NCBI GenBank assembly: GCA_002382445.1
Contig: DGAQ01000002.1
Location: 514-64,513, forward strand
DNA: 64,000 nucleotides
Source: Porticoccaceae bacterium UBA4026
Lineage (GTDB): Bacteria > Pseudomonadota > Gammaproteobacteria > Pseudomonadales > Porticoccaceae
Reading direction: 5' to 3'
In this document: positions 61,948 through 64,000 of the stretch, one piece after another
Layout: each line of letters opens with the position of its first letter
How positions within the stretch are numbered: the first letter of the stretch is position 1
Position numbers and translations under genes: made by a program
The notes under the pieces: generated by a model
What the model was told of the DNA's origin: nothing
Seen by the model: the letters and a program-made list of their open reading frames with translations, nothing else
The model's database searches: none

Positions 61948-62847
61948 ATGATTTCACTCAAGCAATTACACTACGCTTTGGCGGTGGAGAAAACGCTGCA
62001 TTTTAAGCGCGCGGCAGACGCCTGTTTTGTTTCTCCTTCTACGTTAAGCAATGCCCTCACCGAGATGGAAAAGCAATTAGGACTTCAGATATTTGAGCGA
62101 GATAATAAAAAAGTTTTGGTCACTGAGTTGGGTAGACAGGTGCTAGAAAAGGCGAAAACCATCATGCTGCAAGTTGATAATATCCAGCATTTAGCAGAAA
62201 CTCAGCAAGCACCGTTGAGTCGGCCCATGTCTATCGGCATCATTCCTACAATCGCACCTTACCTTTTGCCTGTTGTCTTACCAGCCATTAACCGCGAGTA
62301 TCCTAAGCTGCAATTAACGATTATCGAAGGGCAGTCTGAGGTATTGGCTGGGCAAGTTAAGCGTGGGGAGATAGATACTGCGATATTAGCATTGCCTTAT
62401 GAACTTGAAGGCTTGCTAACCTTTACTTTTTGGCAGGAGGACTTCTACTGGATCACTCACAAGGATCACAGCCTTGCCGGGAGAGATAAAATTTCTGCAG
62501 GTGAATTAGATCAAGCGCAGTTAATGCTGTTACAAGATGGACATTGCTTGAAAGACCAAATTCTCGATACCTGCATGATATCTGGGAGCTCTTATCATAG
62601 TGTGGCTGCGTCAAGTTTAGAGACATTGATTCAATTGGTGGTGGGGAAGATGGGCACTACATTGGTGCCGCAGATGGCATTGGCTACCTTGATGGCTGTC
62701 AATAAGTCCTTGCGTAGTGTGCACCTTAGTGAGCCGGGGCCTCATCGAGAACTGACGATGATAATGCGTCCCACCTATCCCGGTGTGAAAAATATCGAAT
62801 TGCTAAAGGCGCTATTTAATCGGCAATTATCAACCCAGTTTGGATAG
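61948..62847 (+). CDS. oxyR: Hydrogen peroxide-inducible transcriptional activator OxyR
   Basis: A 299-residue LysR-type regulator. The helix-turn-helix spans about residues 18-45 (KRAADACFVSPSTLSNALTE). The redox domain has LMLLQDGHCLKDQILDTC, giving Cys200 and Cys209 with the same nine-residue spacing as the E. coli OxyR disulfide pair Cys199-Cys208. SSLETLIQLVVGKMGTTLVP follows as in OxyR. These features separate it from generic LysR proteins. It is divergent from katG, its likely target, and may repress its own promoter. Confidence 0.94.
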   Translation: MISLKQLHYALAVEKTLHFKRAADACFVSPSTLSNALTEMEKQLGLQIFERDNKKVLVTELGRQVLEKAKTIMLQVDNIQHLAETQQAPLSRPMSIGIIPTIAPYLLPVVLPAINREYPKLQLTIIEGQSEVLAGQVKRGEIDTAILALPYELEGLLTFTFWQEDFYWITHKDHSLAGRDKISAGELDQAQLMLLQDGHCLKDQILDTCMISGSSYHSVAASSLETLIQLVVGKMGTTLVPQMALATLMAVNKSLRSVHLSEPGPHRELTMIMRPTYPGVKNIELLKALFNRQLSTQFG

Positions 62848-62862
62848 TCTCAGCATTCCATG

Positions 62863-64000
62863 TTAGAGGCCAAAAACAATCTTTTCGCTTTTTAATAAAC
62901 GCTCCATACCTAACATCAGAGCTATAGAAATAAGCAATGTCGACAGGCAGGAAACAGCGAGTTGAAGCAGCGGGATTTCTTTACCCTTCATTACGTCGAT
63001 CAGAGCTTGTAATTGTCCAGTGACTGGCGCCCAGCGCAACTCATCTGTCGCGAAGTCAAAAGTGACAGCGTAGGAAAGGATCATCGGTACGAACATAACG
63101 AAGGTGATGTACGTCTGAGCTTCTTTAAAACTTTTCGCCATAAAGGAGACAAACAGCTGCATGCTGGCTGCTAAAACAGCAACAAAGGCTCCGGCTATGA
63201 GTGCGGCCATCATGAAATTAATGTTGATATCCACGTTAAAGCCTAATTCTTGCCAGGGCACCATAGGATAAACAAATTTTGACACTATTAGCACTAACAC
63301 CAGTCCTAACATGCCGAAAACACTAACCGCGCATACTTTTGAAACAACCAGTTGGCGTAGACTAATAGGATGGCTGAGCAGAAGGGCCAGGGAGTTTCGC
63401 TCTCGCTCTCCCGCGCTGGTATCAATAGCAAGGTTCATCCCTGAGACAAAGACCGATAACAAAATAACCAAAATAATCATCGCTATCAGCTGGCCGCCTT
63501 TAGATTCAGTGGTGGCTTGGTCTTGCATCTTCACGTTCAGTGAGTTCATTATTATGGGGTTAATGCCTCGGGCGATGAGACGTAAACTTGCCATCTCCGC
63601 ACTATACCTTTGCAGGGCTCTCTCGGTTCTGCGGATAGCGCTTTGCAGATTTTCTTCTGACCCGTCAGCAATCAAGATAACCTCTGCGGGCTCTGCGAGA
63701 CGCATCTGCTCAGCATAGCTAGCGCCGATGGTTAGCTCAATAGCTTTAGTTTCTGTCTTATCACTGCTGTGCCTAATACCCTGGTTGTCCAAATAGACCA
63801 CAAGGTCGGCTGCCGCAGAGGAGTTGTTAATAGTAATTTTAAAATCTTCGGGACTCGTTAGTTTGTCGATGATTACCATCATCATAACCGCCATCAATAT
63901 GGGCACAAAAATCGCGTAGTAAAGACCAGCGATGACTGACCGCTTATCTCTTATGGCATCCATTAACTCCTTGCGTAGCAAGCTCCAAAAACGATTATTC
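62863..64000 (-). CDS. ABC-2 type transporter permease, NatB-like (partial at window end)
   Basis: An ABC-2 permease with an N-terminal helix (VIAGLYYAIFVPILMAVMMM), a large extracytoplasmic domain (about residues 50-165) and a C-terminal membrane region of several helices, a NatB-like layout. SAGERERNSLALLLSHPISL is the family's coupling motif. The open frame runs past a TTG at 63981 to the window edge and reads NNRFWSLLRKE there, the normal N-terminus of relatives, so the start is probably outside. A natA ATPase gene would be expected just beyond. NatAB exports sodium in Bacillus; the role here is unknown. Confidence 0.85.
   Translation of the reverse strand, partial: NNRFWSLLRKELMDAIRDKRSVIAGLYYAIFVPILMAVMMMVIIDKLTSPEDFKITINNSSAAADLVVYLDNQGIRHSSDKTETKAIELTIGASYAEQMRLAEPAEVILIADGSEENLQSAIRRTERALQRYSAEMASLRLIARGINPIIMNSLNVKMQDQATTESKGGQLIAMIILVILLSVFVSGMNLAIDTSAGERERNSLALLLSHPISLRQLVVSKVCAVSVFGMLGLVLVLIVSKFVYPMVPWQELGFNVDININFMMAALIAGAFVAVLAASMQLFVSFMAKSFKEAQTYITFVMFVPMILSYAVTFDFATDELRWAPVTGQLQALIDVMKGKEIPLLQLAVSCLSTLLISIALMLGMERLLKSEKIVFGL

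Overview
The window looks like the replication-origin region of a free-living, probably marine, gammaproteobacterium. It carries rpmH-rnpA-yidD-yidC-mnmE followed by an origin-like gap and dnaA-dnaN-recF-gyrB. Beyond these come Pseudomonas/Cellvibrionales-type neighbourhoods: glyQS with acyltransferases, ubiC-ubiA, ftsY-ftsE-ftsX-rpoH and trxA-rho-ubiD. Protein similarity recalled from memory suggests the SAR92/Porticoccaceae-Cellvibrionales group. That placement is an inference. I see no rRNA, tRNA, CRISPR array, prophage or intact insertion sequence.

Layout. 1-3868: ribosomal protein L34, RNase P protein, the YidD/YidC membrane insertase and the tRNA-modifying GTPase MnmE, all on the + strand. 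3869-4301: AT-rich gap with two perfect DnaA boxes (candidate oriC). 4302-10428: dnaA, dnaN, recF, gyrB; recF contains two perfect 16-bp parS-type palindromes. 10473-14268 (-): PlsC-like acyltransferase and both glycyl-tRNA synthetase subunits. 14520-18307: LpxL-like acyltransferase, ubiC, ubiA, a DUF938 methyltransferase and yaaA. 18613-22075: TRAP permease pair, a hydrolase and a lone ExbD. 22255-24207: mutM, coaD, rsmD. 24299-27982: ftsY-ftsE-ftsX and rpoH. 28039-34698: a DUF423 protein, trmB, an FKBP lipoprotein, Rsd, dsbB-lrgA-lrgB, gshA and a DJ-1 protein. 34703-41894: RND efflux pair, a dicarboxylate/amino-acid symporter and an LplT-like MFS protein. 41905-47003: a cupin with a premature stop, a GNAT enzyme, modABC and small or hydrolase genes. 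47114-52035: D-aminoacylase-like amidohydrolase, BASS transporter, Ogt, a hydrolase and a LysE exporter. 52036-52953 holds no convincing gene. 52954-64000: secreted TPR protein, pilT, ubiD, rho, trxA, katG divergent from oxyR, and a partial ABC-2 permease cut by the window edge.

How the genes work together. The left third is the chromosome-maintenance core (initiation, sliding clamp, gyrase, probable ParB sites) plus translation and membrane biogenesis. The middle contains cell-division coupling (FtsY/FtsEX), heat-shock control (RpoH), envelope redox (DsbB) and glutathione synthesis. The right end has ubiquinone synthesis (UbiD, with UbiC/UbiA earlier), transcription termination (Rho) and a peroxide-defence pair (KatG/OxyR).

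Most of the window is ordinary housekeeping sequence and I found no clearly new multi-gene system. The points most worth checking are: the rpmH-mnmE block reads toward dnaA instead of away from it; two parS sites lie inside recF; an in-frame amber codon cuts off the cupin C-terminus; and modA has a good signal peptide upstream of its first usable start codon but no standard start for it.
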